Shown here piece by piece: positions 27,195 through 35,568 of a DNA stretch of 64,000 bases. The notes under the pieces are model-generated. The model had not been told where the DNA came from and ran no database searches. It saw nothing but the letters and a program-made list of their open reading frames with translations. How positions within the stretch are numbered: position 1 is the first letter of the stretch; each line of letters starts with the position of its first letter. The DNA is from Oleispirillum naphthae (GTDB taxonomy: Bacteria > Pseudomonadota > Alphaproteobacteria > Rhodospirillales > Rhodospirillaceae): the NCBI GenBank assembly GCA_027864655.1, contig JAQAZG010000014.1:1-64000 (forward strand). The letters run 5' to 3'. Both the position numbers and the translations under genes were made by a program.

Positions 27195-27384
27195 GCCGTT
27201 TCAAAACCAAAACTTCGTGGGGGACCTCGGCCCCCCACGCCCCCCCTTCGGTTTTTCGCCGCGCAGCGGCAGGCAACATCTCTATTGCCGCCGCACGGTC
27301 TTATCTCGCTACGCGCAAAAAACAAAAGTCATGGGGTGCGCGAGGGGTCCAAGACCCCTCGCAACGTTTTGGTTCTACGGGCCT
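27195..27384. repeat. Intergenic repeat element, copy B (convergent junction)
   Basis: Starts with AAAACCAAAACTTCGTGGGG (27203 onward) forming a GTGGGGG / CCCCCCAC hairpin that is nearly identical in copy C. It contains the GCCGCGCAGCGGC core shared with C and the CTTATCTCGCTACGCG to ACAAAAGTCATGGGG block shared with copy A, and ends in a GAGGGGTC / GACCCCTC hairpin. It separates mmsA from a convergent lysR gene. No conserved open frame. Confidence 0.75.
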
Positions 27385-28290
27385 CTAGGGCTGTGAACGT
27401 ATCCCCAGTTCGTCGATGCGCGCCCGCAGGTAGAGCTCGATGAAGTTGCGGCTCAGCTTCGAGAGCGTCGCATGCCGGGGCATCGACAGCACCAGCGGCA
27501 CCCGCCGCCCGGTGAGAAGCGGCCGGAAGGCGATCCCCTCGCTGCAGATCGAGCGCACGGTGAATTCATCGACCAGAGCCATGTCGTAACCGGCCCGCAC
27601 CAGTTCCACCGCGGTCAGCACCGCCCGCACCTCCATGTTCGGCGCGTGCCGTTCCTCCTGCTCGATGAAGACGTCGCGCATCACCGAGCCGATGGCGGTG
27701 TCCTGCGGGTAGGAGACGAACATCTGCCCCCGCATGTCGCTGAGAAGCACATGAGACTTCTCCGCCAGCGGATGGTCCGCCCGCATCACGCACATCACCT
27801 GCCCGGAACAGAGCACCGTGGATTCCACCACCGGATGCGGCAACCGGCAGATGGTCAGGCCGAAGTCCGCCGCATCGGAAACCAGGTCGGCGAGCACGCG
27901 GTCGTTGGAAACCGTATCGAAGCGGACGAAGGCGTTGGGATTCTCCCGCTTGAAGCGGGTGAGAATCGGCGGCAGGAAGGTGTTGCCCAGGCTCGGGTTG
28001 GACACGATGCGCACCGTCCCCGCCACGCCCAGGCGCAGGTCGCGGGCGAGGTTGCCCGCCATGGCGAAGGCGGCGAAGACCTTTTCGGACTCCTCGTAAA
28101 GGGAATGCGCCTCCCGCGTCGGCCGCAGGCGGCCGCCGCTGCGCAGGAACAGGGGAAAGCCGAGCTGCGCCTCGAACTGCTTGAGGAGGTTGCTGACCGC
28201 CGGTTGCGAGATCAGCAGAATCTTCGACGCGCCGAGGGTGGACCCGGCGCTCATGACGGCACGAAAAACCTCGAGATGACGCAGTTTCAC
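27385..28290 (-). CDS. LysR-family regulator, divergent from a TRAP-hydrolase operon
   Basis: A 301-residue LysR-type regulator, helix-turn-helix about 3-60 (MKLRHLEVFRAVMSAGSTLG, then LLISQPAVSNLLKQFEAQLG) and a substrate-binding domain of two lobes. It is divergent from dctP of the TRAP operon at 28663-31611 with its hydrolase, and probably activates that operon when its substrate is present. The 370-base gap contains a clear dyad. Confidence 0.9.
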   Translation of the reverse strand: MKLRHLEVFRAVMSAGSTLGASKILLISQPAVSNLLKQFEAQLGFPLFLRSGGRLRPTREAHSLYEESEKVFAAFAMAGNLARDLRLGVAGTVRIVSNPSLGNTFLPPILTRFKRENPNAFVRFDTVSNDRVLADLVSDAADFGLTICRLPHPVVESTVLCSGQVMCVMRADHPLAEKSHVLLSDMRGQMFVSYPQDTAIGSVMRDVFIEQEERHAPNMEVRAVLTAVELVRAGYDMALVDEFTVRSICSEGIAFRPLLTGRRVPLVLSMPRHATLSKLSRNFIELYLRARIDELGIRSQP

Positions 28291-28478
28291 GATTATTACC
28301 TCACCCTATAACCGTCCCCACGCAGGCGCGCGTCCGATTTTTCACGCTTCCACGCCCGGACGCATGGGGCTTGCGCCTTTCCCCGGCGCCGGGGCGCCCC
28401 GACGATACGCCGCCCGCGCCGCTCCGGCGCGCTGTGGCTCCTAAAATAAATCGTTGAATTACAATGTGCTATAGTGCG

Positions 28479-28520
28479 ATTTCATAAGAAATTTATGCTA
28501 TAAGCCGGGGTTATTATAAT
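28479..28520 (+). promoter_or_regulatory. Candidate promoter and LysR dyad of the TRAP-hydrolase operon
   Basis: In an AT-rich stretch (28440-28570) a perfect TATAAT stands at 28515-28520, with no good -35 hexamer. Upstream are ATTTC-ATAA-GAAAT (28479-28492) and CATAA-GAAAT-TTATG (28483-28497), flanked by TATAG and CTATA. This looks like an activator-dependent promoter with the LysR site centred about 25-35 bases before the -10 element. The rest of the gap (28291-28662) holds no gene. Confidence 0.5.
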
Positions 28521-28662
28521 GGCCCATTTTTTGATTGGTCACAAAAAATAAAAGGTGAAAAGAAAGGCATGAGCGGCGCACGCTGGAACCAGTGACTGAA
28601 TTATGTGCAACTGCGCCGTCCCGAATTCCGATCCAAGCCATACAGCGAAGGGAGCCCCCCTT

Positions 28663-29706
28663 ATGAAGATCAAGACTTTCCTCGGCTGCGCCGCCTGCGC
28701 GGCGGGCCTGCTGCTCCTGCCCTTCCGTGCCGAAGCCCTCACCCTGACCTATGCGACCAACACCGCGCCCACCGGATTGCGCGGCATCGCGGAAAAGATG
28801 TTCCTGGACGAGATTTCCACGCAGTCCGGCGGCGCGATCAAGGTGCGCGCCTACTGGGGCGAATCCCTTCTCAAGGGAAAGGAAATCCTCAAGGGCGTGT
28901 CCGACGGCGTGGTCGATATGGGGCACGTCAACACCGCCTACTATCCGAAGCGCCTGCTGCTCAACAGCGGGCTGATGATGTTCCCGCAGGGACCGACCGA
29001 ATACGCCGGCATGATGAAGCTCTACGACCGGCTGTTTCAGGAAATTCCCGAGCTTTCCAAGGAAATCGCGGGCTTCAAGCAGCATATCGCCTACTTCTAC
29101 GCGGTGAACCCCTACGGCGTCGCCTTCACCCGCCCGGTGACCGGCCTCGCGGGGATGAAGGGCCTGCGCGTGCGCGTCTCCAGCCGCTGGTATCTGTCGG
29201 TTCTCGAGGCGATGGGCGCGACCCCGGTGTCGGTGCCGTGGGGCGACTGCTACATGTCGCTACAGACCAAGGCGATCGACGGCGTGATGACCAACTACGA
29301 CTCCATCCACCGCGTGAAGCTGGACGAAGTGGCGCCGCACCTTCTGGTGATGAAGGAGCTCTGGCTTCCCACTCCCTACCTCCTGACCATCGGCGACAAG
29401 GCCTGGAACCGCCTCTCCGCCGAGCAGAAGGCGACGATCGGAAAGGCCGCCGCGGTGTCGCGGCGGAAGTTCACCAAGCTCTACGGCGAGATGTTCGACG
29501 AGGTCATCGCCACGCAGAAGAAGGCGGGCTACACCGTCACCTTCGCCTCCAAGAAGGACATCGCCACCTGGGTCGCCTCGCCGCAGAACGAGGCGAACAA
29601 GAAGCAGTGGATCGTCGAAGCCAAGGAACTCGGCGCCGCCGATGCCGAAGCCATCCTCGGCAAGATGGGCAAGATCGTGGCCGACGCCGTCGCCGCGGAA
29701 AAGTGA
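28663..29706 (+). CDS. TRAP transporter solute-binding protein DctP (hydrolase-linked system)
   Basis: Periplasmic receptor, 347 residues, signal peptide MKIKTFLGCAACAAGLLLLP to about residue 26, then the DctP-family fold: KEILKGVSDGVVDMGHVNTAYY, GMKGLRVRVSSRWYLSVLEA (the conserved carboxylate-binding arginine region) and MTNYDSIHR. ATG 28663 is preceded by GAAGGGAG. The ligand is unknown, but the hydrolase gene at the operon's end suggests an amide, imide or cyclic compound rather than a plain dicarboxylate. Confidence 0.9.
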   Translation: MKIKTFLGCAACAAGLLLLPFRAEALTLTYATNTAPTGLRGIAEKMFLDEISTQSGGAIKVRAYWGESLLKGKEILKGVSDGVVDMGHVNTAYYPKRLLLNSGLMMFPQGPTEYAGMMKLYDRLFQEIPELSKEIAGFKQHIAYFYAVNPYGVAFTRPVTGLAGMKGLRVRVSSRWYLSVLEAMGATPVSVPWGDCYMSLQTKAIDGVMTNYDSIHRVKLDEVAPHLLVMKELWLPTPYLLTIGDKAWNRLSAEQKATIGKAAAVSRRKFTKLYGEMFDEVIATQKKAGYTVTFASKKDIATWVASPQNEANKKQWIVEAKELGAADAEAILGKMGKIVADAVAAEK

Positions 29707-29769
29707 GTGCGGGCCGGACGCCCCCGGGGAGAAACCTTTCCCCGGGCGCTCCGGACGAACGCGGAGCCT

Positions 29770-30261
29770 ATGATGCGCGATTACTTCCTCAAGCTTAACC
29801 ACCTGCTCGCGGAATCCTGCGGCTGGCTGCTTTCCGCCGTCACCGTCCTCATCGTCATCGACTTCGTGGCGCGGGGGCTCGGGCACCCGATCTTCGGGGT
29901 CTCGGAGATGGCGATGTTCTCGATGGTCTGCGCCGTCTACTTCGGCCTCGCCCACTGCGAGGAAACCGACAGCCACGTCCGGGTGGAAGCGGTCCTGATC
30001 CGCCTTCCCGTCCGCGTGCAGCGGGCCTCCATGACGATCTGCCACCTGCTTTCGGTCGTCACGGTGTTCGGCGTGGCCTATGCCGTCGGCCTCAACGCCC
30101 TCGGTTCCTTCCTGGAGCACGAAGCGGTCTCCGGCCCGGTGCCGCTGCCGATCTATCCGGTCAAGTTCGCCATCACCCTCGCCCTGGTGGTCTACGGCAT
30201 CCAGGTGGTCCTCAACACCATCGAGTGGATCCGCTCGCCGCGCGCCTTGAGCGTGTCCTGA
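29770..30261 (+). CDS. TRAP transporter small membrane subunit DctQ
   Basis: A 163-residue four-helix protein (helices near 14-36, 45-64, 88-110, 128-150) that forms the membrane complex with DctM. ATG 29770 is followed directly by another ATG at 29773. It lies 63 bases after dctP and 27 before dctM. Sequence family is poorly conserved; the assignment rests on size, helices and position. Confidence 0.85.
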   Translation: MMRDYFLKLNHLLAESCGWLLSAVTVLIVIDFVARGLGHPIFGVSEMAMFSMVCAVYFGLAHCEETDSHVRVEAVLIRLPVRVQRASMTICHLLSVVTVFGVAYAVGLNALGSFLEHEAVSGPVPLPIYPVKFAITLALVVYGIQVVLNTIEWIRSPRALSVS

Positions 30262-30288
30262 GCCGCCTCCGAACAAAGAGTAACCGTC

Positions 30289-31611
30289 ATGGACCTTGAT
30301 TTCACGACCGTCGGCGCCGTCGCCATCGCGGCACTGCTCTTCCTGCTGGGCATGGGGCTGCCGATCGGCATCGACTTCCTCCTCGTCGGCGCCTGCGGCG
30401 TGGCGCTGCTGCTCGGCCCCGAGGCGATGGTCTCGCTCGCCGGGGAGACCATGTACAGCGCCATCGCCAGCCCCACCTTCTGCGTGCTGCCGCTGTTCAT
30501 CCTGATGGGCGCCTTCGCCGCGCGCGGCGGCTTCGCCGAGAGGGCCTACCGCAGCATCCACGTCATCGCCGCGCGCGTGCCCGGTTCCCTGGCCATCGCC
30601 ACCTCCTTCGGCAGCGCGGTGTTCGCCTCCATCTGCGGCTCCTCGCTGGCCACCGCCACGGTGTTCGGCAAGATCGCCTACCCGGAGATGAAGCGCTTCA
30701 AATACGACAAGTCCTTCGCCCTCGGCAGCATCGCCTCCTCCGGCACCTTCGCCTGCATGATTCCGCCCAGCGGCATGTTCATCCTGTTCGCGATGTTCAC
30801 CGACCAGTCGGTGGGGCGCCTGTTCATGGGCGGCATCGTGCCGGGCATCCTCACCGCGGTCACCTATGCCGCGTCGATGTACCTCCGCGCGAAGCGCACC
30901 CCCGCGCTGGCGCCGGTGGTGCCCGAGGAACTGACGGTGCGCGCCGCCGACAGGGCCCGCGCCGTCATCGACATCTGGCCGATCCTGCTGCTCTCCGGCA
31001 TCGTCATCGGCGGCATCTACAGCGGCCTCTTCACCTCCACGGAGGCGGGCGCGGTGGGCGCGGTGGGCGCGCTCCTCTTCGGCATCGTCTACGGCAACCT
31101 CAAGCGCGGCTCGGAAATCCGCGCCGCCCTGCGGGAATCGGCGCACACCACGTCGATGCTGTTCTTCATCATCGTCACCGCCCTGTTCTTCAGCCGCTTC
31201 CTCGCGATCACCCGCATTCCCTTCGACCTCGCCGACTTCCTGCAAGGCTGGGCGGTGCCGCCGATCGTCATCCTCGGCTGCATCTTCCTGCTGTGGATGA
31301 TCCTCGGCATGCTGATCGTGCAGGCGGCGGTGTTCGCCCTGACCCTGCCCATCCTCTTCCCCGTGGTGGTCAGCCTCGGCTACGACCCGGTGTGGTTCTG
31401 CGTCGTGGCGATGAAGCTGAACGAAATCGCCGGGGTGACCCCTCCGGTGGGGCTGAACGCCTTCGGCCTCGCCGGCGTCGCCGGTTCCGAGGTCAAGGTC
31501 GAGGACGTCTTCCGCGGCATCTGGCCGTTCGTCCTGTGCGACCTCATCGTCCTCGTCCTGCTGATCCTTTTCCCCAACATCGTCCTGTTCCTGCCGAACG
31601 CGATGATGTGA
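30289..31611 (+). CDS. TRAP transporter large membrane subunit DctM
   Basis: A 440-residue, roughly twelve-helix transport subunit with DctM signatures: FGSAVFASICGSSLATATVFG, SSGTFACMIPPSGMFILFA, and NEIAGVTPPVGLNAFGLAGV near the end. It carries solute into the cell with the sodium or proton gradient, receiving it from DctP. Slightly longer than average DctM. The hydrolase gene starts 21 bases later. Confidence 0.93.
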   Translation: MDLDFTTVGAVAIAALLFLLGMGLPIGIDFLLVGACGVALLLGPEAMVSLAGETMYSAIASPTFCVLPLFILMGAFAARGGFAERAYRSIHVIAARVPGSLAIATSFGSAVFASICGSSLATATVFGKIAYPEMKRFKYDKSFALGSIASSGTFACMIPPSGMFILFAMFTDQSVGRLFMGGIVPGILTAVTYAASMYLRAKRTPALAPVVPEELTVRAADRARAVIDIWPILLLSGIVIGGIYSGLFTSTEAGAVGAVGALLFGIVYGNLKRGSEIRAALRESAHTTSMLFFIIVTALFFSRFLAITRIPFDLADFLQGWAVPPIVILGCIFLLWMILGMLIVQAAVFALTLPILFPVVVSLGYDPVWFCVVAMKLNEIAGVTPPVGLNAFGLAGVAGSEVKVEDVFRGIWPFVLCDLIVLVLLILFPNIVLFLPNAMM

Positions 31612-31632
31612 TTCACGAAATAGGCAAGTGAC

Positions 31633-33048
31633 ATGCGCAAAACCTACGACCTGATTCTCCGTGGCGGCCACCTCACGGACCCGGCCAACGGCCGGGACGG
31701 CCTCTTCGACATCGCCGTCGCCCATGGAAAAATCGCCGCCGTCGCCCCGGAAATCCCCGGCGCTCGGGCCCTCGAAGTGATCGACGTGCGCGGCAAGCGG
31801 ATCCTCCCCGGGCTGATCGATACCCACGTCCACGTCTCGCCCTGGATCGGCGGCGGCTGCGGCCACAAGATGCTGGCGCTCGCGGGCGTGACCACCGCGC
31901 TCGACATGGCGGGCCCGGTGACCGGAGTGATCGACATCGCCGCCGCCCACGGCGTCGGCCTCAACATCGCCTGCATCAACTACGTCCGCCCGAAGGACAC
32001 GGTCTCGGGCGAAGACCCGGACACCGCCGAACTCGCGGCGTACCTCGACAAGAGCCTGAAGGACGGCGCCATCGGCCTGAAGATTCTCGGCGGCCACTAT
32101 CCGCTGACGCCGGAAGCCTCCGCCCGCACCATCGCGGCGGCGAACGCGCGCGGCGCCTACGTCGCCTTCCACGCGGGCAGCCTCGCCACCGGCTCCAACC
32201 TCGAAGGCGTGCGCGAGGCGTTCCAGCTGATCGGCGGCGGCGCCTGCCACCTCGCCCATGTCGCCAGCTATTGCCGCGGCCAGGTGCTCGACGCCCCGGC
32301 GGAAGGCGAGGAGGCGCTCGCCCTGCTCCAGGCGCACCCCAACGTCTATTCCGAGTCCTATCTGGCCACCATCAACGGCACCAGCGGCGAGATCGCCAAC
32401 GGCGTCCCGGGCAGCCGGATGACCCGCAAATGCCTGGAGATCGGCGGCTTCTCCCCCGACGAGGCGGGGCTGGAAGCGGCGATCCTCGCGGGCTGGTGCC
32501 AGGTCAACGCGGAGGACGGCGGCCTCATCGGCCTGAGCGCCGGGCCGGATGCGGTGGCCTACTGGCGGAACCGCAAGACCGACGTCACCGTCAGCTTCCG
32601 CGTCAACCCGCCGGAGCCGCGCCTGCGCATCGCCACCGCCAAGCGGCCGGACGGCAGCTTCGCGGTCGATTCCATCAGCACCGACGGCGGCGGCATCCCC
32701 CGCAACGTCATCCTGGAATTCGGCCTCGCCCTGGTGAAGCTGGAAACCCTGACGATGCGGGAATTCGCCGTCAAGACCAGCCTCAACCCGGCCAAGGCCC
32801 TGGGGCTGAAGAACAAGGGACACCTCTCCGAGGGGGCCGATGCGGACATCACCGTGGTCGATGCCGCCGCGATGAAGGCGGCGATGACCATCGTCGGCGG
32901 CCAGATGGTGATGTTCAACGGCCTCGTCCTCGGGCGCGGCAGCACCATCATCACCACCCCCGAGGGCGCCGCGGCGGTGCGCGGCAAGGGACTCGCCGCC
33001 CTGGTCGTCGATCCCGCGGCCACCCCCTTCCTGCGGATGCGCCCCTAG
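31633..33048 (+). CDS. Amidohydrolase-family metal-dependent hydrolase
   Basis: A 471-residue cytoplasmic enzyme of the amidohydrolase superfamily, near dihydroorotase/hydantoinase-like deacylases. Metal ligands are recognisable: HVH in PGLIDTHVHVSPWIGG, Lys in GAIGLKILGGHY, His in YVAFHAGSLATGSN and HLAHVASYCRG; the composite N/C-terminal beta sandwich is marked by YDLILRGGHLTDPANG and SEGADADITVVD. The reaction cannot be named. As the last gene of the dctPQM operon it probably opens or deacylates the imported compound. Confidence 0.85.
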   Translation: MRKTYDLILRGGHLTDPANGRDGLFDIAVAHGKIAAVAPEIPGARALEVIDVRGKRILPGLIDTHVHVSPWIGGGCGHKMLALAGVTTALDMAGPVTGVIDIAAAHGVGLNIACINYVRPKDTVSGEDPDTAELAAYLDKSLKDGAIGLKILGGHYPLTPEASARTIAAANARGAYVAFHAGSLATGSNLEGVREAFQLIGGGACHLAHVASYCRGQVLDAPAEGEEALALLQAHPNVYSESYLATINGTSGEIANGVPGSRMTRKCLEIGGFSPDEAGLEAAILAGWCQVNAEDGGLIGLSAGPDAVAYWRNRKTDVTVSFRVNPPEPRLRIATAKRPDGSFAVDSISTDGGGIPRNVILEFGLALVKLETLTMREFAVKTSLNPAKALGLKNKGHLSEGADADITVVDAAAMKAAMTIVGGQMVMFNGLVLGRGSTIITTPEGAAAVRGKGLAALVVDPAATPFLRMRP

Positions 33049-33082
33049 ACGCAGCGGTTCCCACCGAAAAACCGGCGGAGCG

Positions 33083-33098
33083 GCGAAGCGCGCTTCGC
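33083..33098. repeat. Perfect 16-bp palindrome after the TRAP-hydrolase operon
   Basis: GCGAAGCGCGCTTCGC lies within a larger imperfect stem closed by ACCGGCG / CGCCGGT and followed by TTTCG. It may be a weak terminator for the hydrolase operon or a protein-binding site. Confidence 0.4.
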
Positions 33099-33156
33099 CG
33101 GTTTCGCGTCCGCGTGCTACTCTTCGCGTTGACCCAGCCACCGCGAGGCGCGCTTT

Positions 33157-35028
33157 TTGTCCGCTCCCTTCTCCTTCGACATGCTGCTGACCTTCGCCGT
33201 GCTCGCCGGAGTGCTGGCGCTGTTCACGCGGGATGCGTATCCGCCGCACCTCGTCGCCATGGGGGCGCTCGCCGTCCTCCTCGCCGCGGGGGTGATCGAC
33301 ACCCCCTCCACCCTCGCCCTCTTCGGCAACCCGGCCACCGCCACCATCGCCTGCATGTTCATCCTCAGCGCCGCCCTGGAGCGCACCGGGGTGATCGACC
33401 TCTTGGGCCGCGGCATCATGGCGCTGGCGGAAAAACGCCGCTTCGGCGCGGTGGCGGCGCTGATGGCCGGGGTGGCGGCGGTCTCCGCCTTCATGAACAA
33501 CACCCCGGTGGTCATCGTCATGGCGCCGGTGGTCATCGCGGTCGCCCGCCAACTCCAGGACAGTCCGTCGAAGTACCTGATTCCGCTGTCCTACATGGCG
33601 ATCCTCGGCGGCACCTGCACGCTCATCGGCACCTCCACCAACATCCTCACCGACGGCATCGCCACGGCGCAGGGGATGGAGCCCTTCAGCATGTTCGAAA
33701 TCTCCGGCCCCGGCATCGCCATGGCCGCCGTCGGCGCGCTGTTCCTCGCCACCATCGGACGCCGCCTGTTGCCCACGCGCGACACCCTGCAGGCCGAGAT
33801 TCTGGCGGGGGAGAAAGGCCCGCACAAGCGCTTCCTCGCCGAGGCGGTGGTGCCGCCCGGCTCGCCCCTGATCGGCAAGACCCTCAACGAGGTGCGCTTC
33901 AGCAGCGAGGCGGACTACGAAGTCCTCGACCTCATCCGCAACGACAGCGGCGCGCGCAACAACGGTTTCGCCAACCTGATGCAGGCGGTGCGCGAGCTGC
34001 GCGGCGCGCCCACGGCGGCGGAACCGGCGCGCCCGCGATCCACCCTGCGCGACATCCCGCTGCAGGCGGGCGACCGCCTGGTGTTCAAGACCGATCAGGA
34101 GGAACTGCTGGAAATCCGCGAGAGCACCGGCATCTCCTTCGAGACGGGGTCCTACGCCGCGCTCCCGGCGCGGGAGACCACGCTGGCCGAAGGGGTGATC
34201 GGCCCCAACTCCCGCTTCGCCGGGCAGACCCCTTCGGAACTGCGGCTGCGCCGCCGCCACGGCAGCTACATCCTCGCGGTGCACCGCGACCAGCGCAACA
34301 TCACCGCCAATTTCGATTCCTTCCGCCTGCGCCACGGCGACGTGCTGCTGCTGGAAGGCCCGCAGGAGGAAATCGACCGCCTGTTCGCCCAGGAGGACGT
34401 GCTGCCGATCACCCAGGTGACGCACCGCCCGGTGCACAAGGTCAAGGCCGCCATCGCCACCGCTGCGGTGCTCGGCGTCGCCGGTCTCGCCGCGCTGGAG
34501 GTGATGCCGATCGCCGGGCTCGCCATCCCCGGCGCGATGCTGGTCATCCTCACCGGCTGCGTCTCGCCGGGAAAAGCCTACGAGGCGATCGAATGGCGCA
34601 TCCTGATGCTGATCTTCGGCATGCTCGGGGTCTCCCTCGCCATGGAGAAATCCGGCGCGGCCCGCCTCGTCGTGGAAACCGCGGCGAACCTGGTGCAGGA
34701 CTTCGGGCCGCTCGCGGTGCTCGCCACCGTCTACTTTCTCACCTCGCTGCTCACCGAGGTGATGAGCAACAACGCCACCGCGGTGCTGATGACCCCCATC
34801 GTCATCGGCGTGGCGCAGCAGACCGGCATCGAGGCGCGCCCCCTGGTGGTCGCGGTGATGCTGGGCGCTTCGGCCAGCTTCGCCACCCCCATCGGCTACC
34901 AGACCAACACCTACGTCTACAACATCGGCAACTACCGCTTCGGCGACTTCCTGCGCATCGGCGTGCCGATGAACCTGTTGATGCTCGTCGTCGCGGTCGC
35001 GGTGATCCCGCTGTTCTGGCCGTTGTGA
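33157..35028 (+). CDS. SLC13-family permease with central RCK_C domains
   Basis: A 623-residue inner-membrane transporter of the divalent anion:sodium type (CitT/ArsB clan). Two membrane halves (about 5-190 and 430-620) flank a soluble region with two TrkA-C-like domains (about 205-300 and 325-410; GSPLIGKTLNEVRF and GPNSRFAGQTPSELRLRR). Signature loops are NNTPVVIVMAPVV, GTCTLIGTSTNILTDG and, in the second half, SNNATAVLMTPIVIG and GYQTNTYVYNIG. Such proteins carry sulfate, dicarboxylates or other anions; the ligand is open. The start is a TTG at 33157 after GCGAGG; ATG 33181 is an alternative. Confidence 0.88.
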   Translation: MSAPFSFDMLLTFAVLAGVLALFTRDAYPPHLVAMGALAVLLAAGVIDTPSTLALFGNPATATIACMFILSAALERTGVIDLLGRGIMALAEKRRFGAVAALMAGVAAVSAFMNNTPVVIVMAPVVIAVARQLQDSPSKYLIPLSYMAILGGTCTLIGTSTNILTDGIATAQGMEPFSMFEISGPGIAMAAVGALFLATIGRRLLPTRDTLQAEILAGEKGPHKRFLAEAVVPPGSPLIGKTLNEVRFSSEADYEVLDLIRNDSGARNNGFANLMQAVRELRGAPTAAEPARPRSTLRDIPLQAGDRLVFKTDQEELLEIRESTGISFETGSYAALPARETTLAEGVIGPNSRFAGQTPSELRLRRRHGSYILAVHRDQRNITANFDSFRLRHGDVLLLEGPQEEIDRLFAQEDVLPITQVTHRPVHKVKAAIATAAVLGVAGLAALEVMPIAGLAIPGAMLVILTGCVSPGKAYEAIEWRILMLIFGMLGVSLAMEKSGAARLVVETAANLVQDFGPLAVLATVYFLTSLLTEVMSNNATAVLMTPIVIGVAQQTGIEARPLVVAVMLGASASFATPIGYQTNTYVYNIGNYRFGDFLRIGVPMNLLMLVVAVAVIPLFWPL

Positions 35029-35219
35029 GAAAACCAAAACTTCGCGGGGGACCTCAGGCCCCCCGCACCCCCCATAACCGGTTTTCCGCCGCGCAGCGGC
35101 TATCGACCGTCGCGCCGCGTGATGGTTCTATCGCGCGCCGCGCAAAAACCAGTTATGGGGTCTGGGGACCGAGTCCCCAGCGGGGTCCAGGGGCAAAGCC
35201 CCTGGCCTGGTTTTCTCCT
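35029..35219. repeat. Intergenic repeat element, copy C (convergent junction)
   Basis: Begins AAAACCAAAACTTCGCGGGG (35031 onward), almost identical to copy B, then the GCCGCGCAGCGGC core, an A-rich block before AGTTATGGGGT, a CTGGGGAC / GTCCCCAG hairpin and the right-end GGGTCCAGGGGCAAAGCCCC hairpin shared with copy A, ending GGTTTT. The ends (AAAACC and GGTTTT) are inverted. It separates the SLC13 gene from a convergent small gene. Confidence 0.75.
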
Positions 35220-35516
35220 CTACCGCGCGGAGCTGATCGAGACGATGGCGGCGGAGGTGGCGTCCACGATGAGTTCGCGCGGCGCGCCGGTTTCGTCGTA
35301 GAAGGTGATGACATAGACCCACTGCCCGCCGGTGCGCAGCAGCTTGGCGCCGCCGACCTCGCCGTCGATCACCGGCATCACCCGGTCGAGAATGGCGGAA
35401 AGCGGCATCACGTCCTGGCCATCGGGCAGGGCGGCGGTTTCGCGCTCCGCCGCGCCCGCCGCCGATGCGCCCAGCATCGCCAGTCCCACCAACGCCCCGC
35501 ACGCGCCCTTGATCAT
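35220..35516 (-). CDS. Small secreted PepSY-like protein
   Basis: A 98-residue exported protein: signal peptide MIKGACGALVGLAMLGASAAGA, then one PepSY-like domain (about 38-98: SAILDRVMPVIDGEVGGAKL, VYVITFYDETGAPRELIVDA). Such domains bind or inhibit peptidases or act in sensor systems; the role here is unknown. It stands between copy C of the repeat and the exporter operon, 52 bases from the permease gene, and could be the last gene of that operon. Confidence 0.75.
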   Translation of the reverse strand: MIKGACGALVGLAMLGASAAGAAERETAALPDGQDVMPLSAILDRVMPVIDGEVGGAKLLRTGGQWVYVITFYDETGAPRELIVDATSAAIVSISSAR

Positions 35517-35568
35517 CGCCCGGTCCGCCGCAGCCGCAGAAGGGCGTATGTTATGCCTGCTCCAAACT

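Noticed and set aside
29260..35037. A 1925-codon open frame on the minus strand, antisense to the TRAP-hydrolase and SLC13 genes
   Set aside because: The plus strand carries well-conserved genes over the whole stretch. The antisense product is a low-complexity His/Arg/Gly/Asp-rich sequence, the usual mirror of GC-rich coding DNA.
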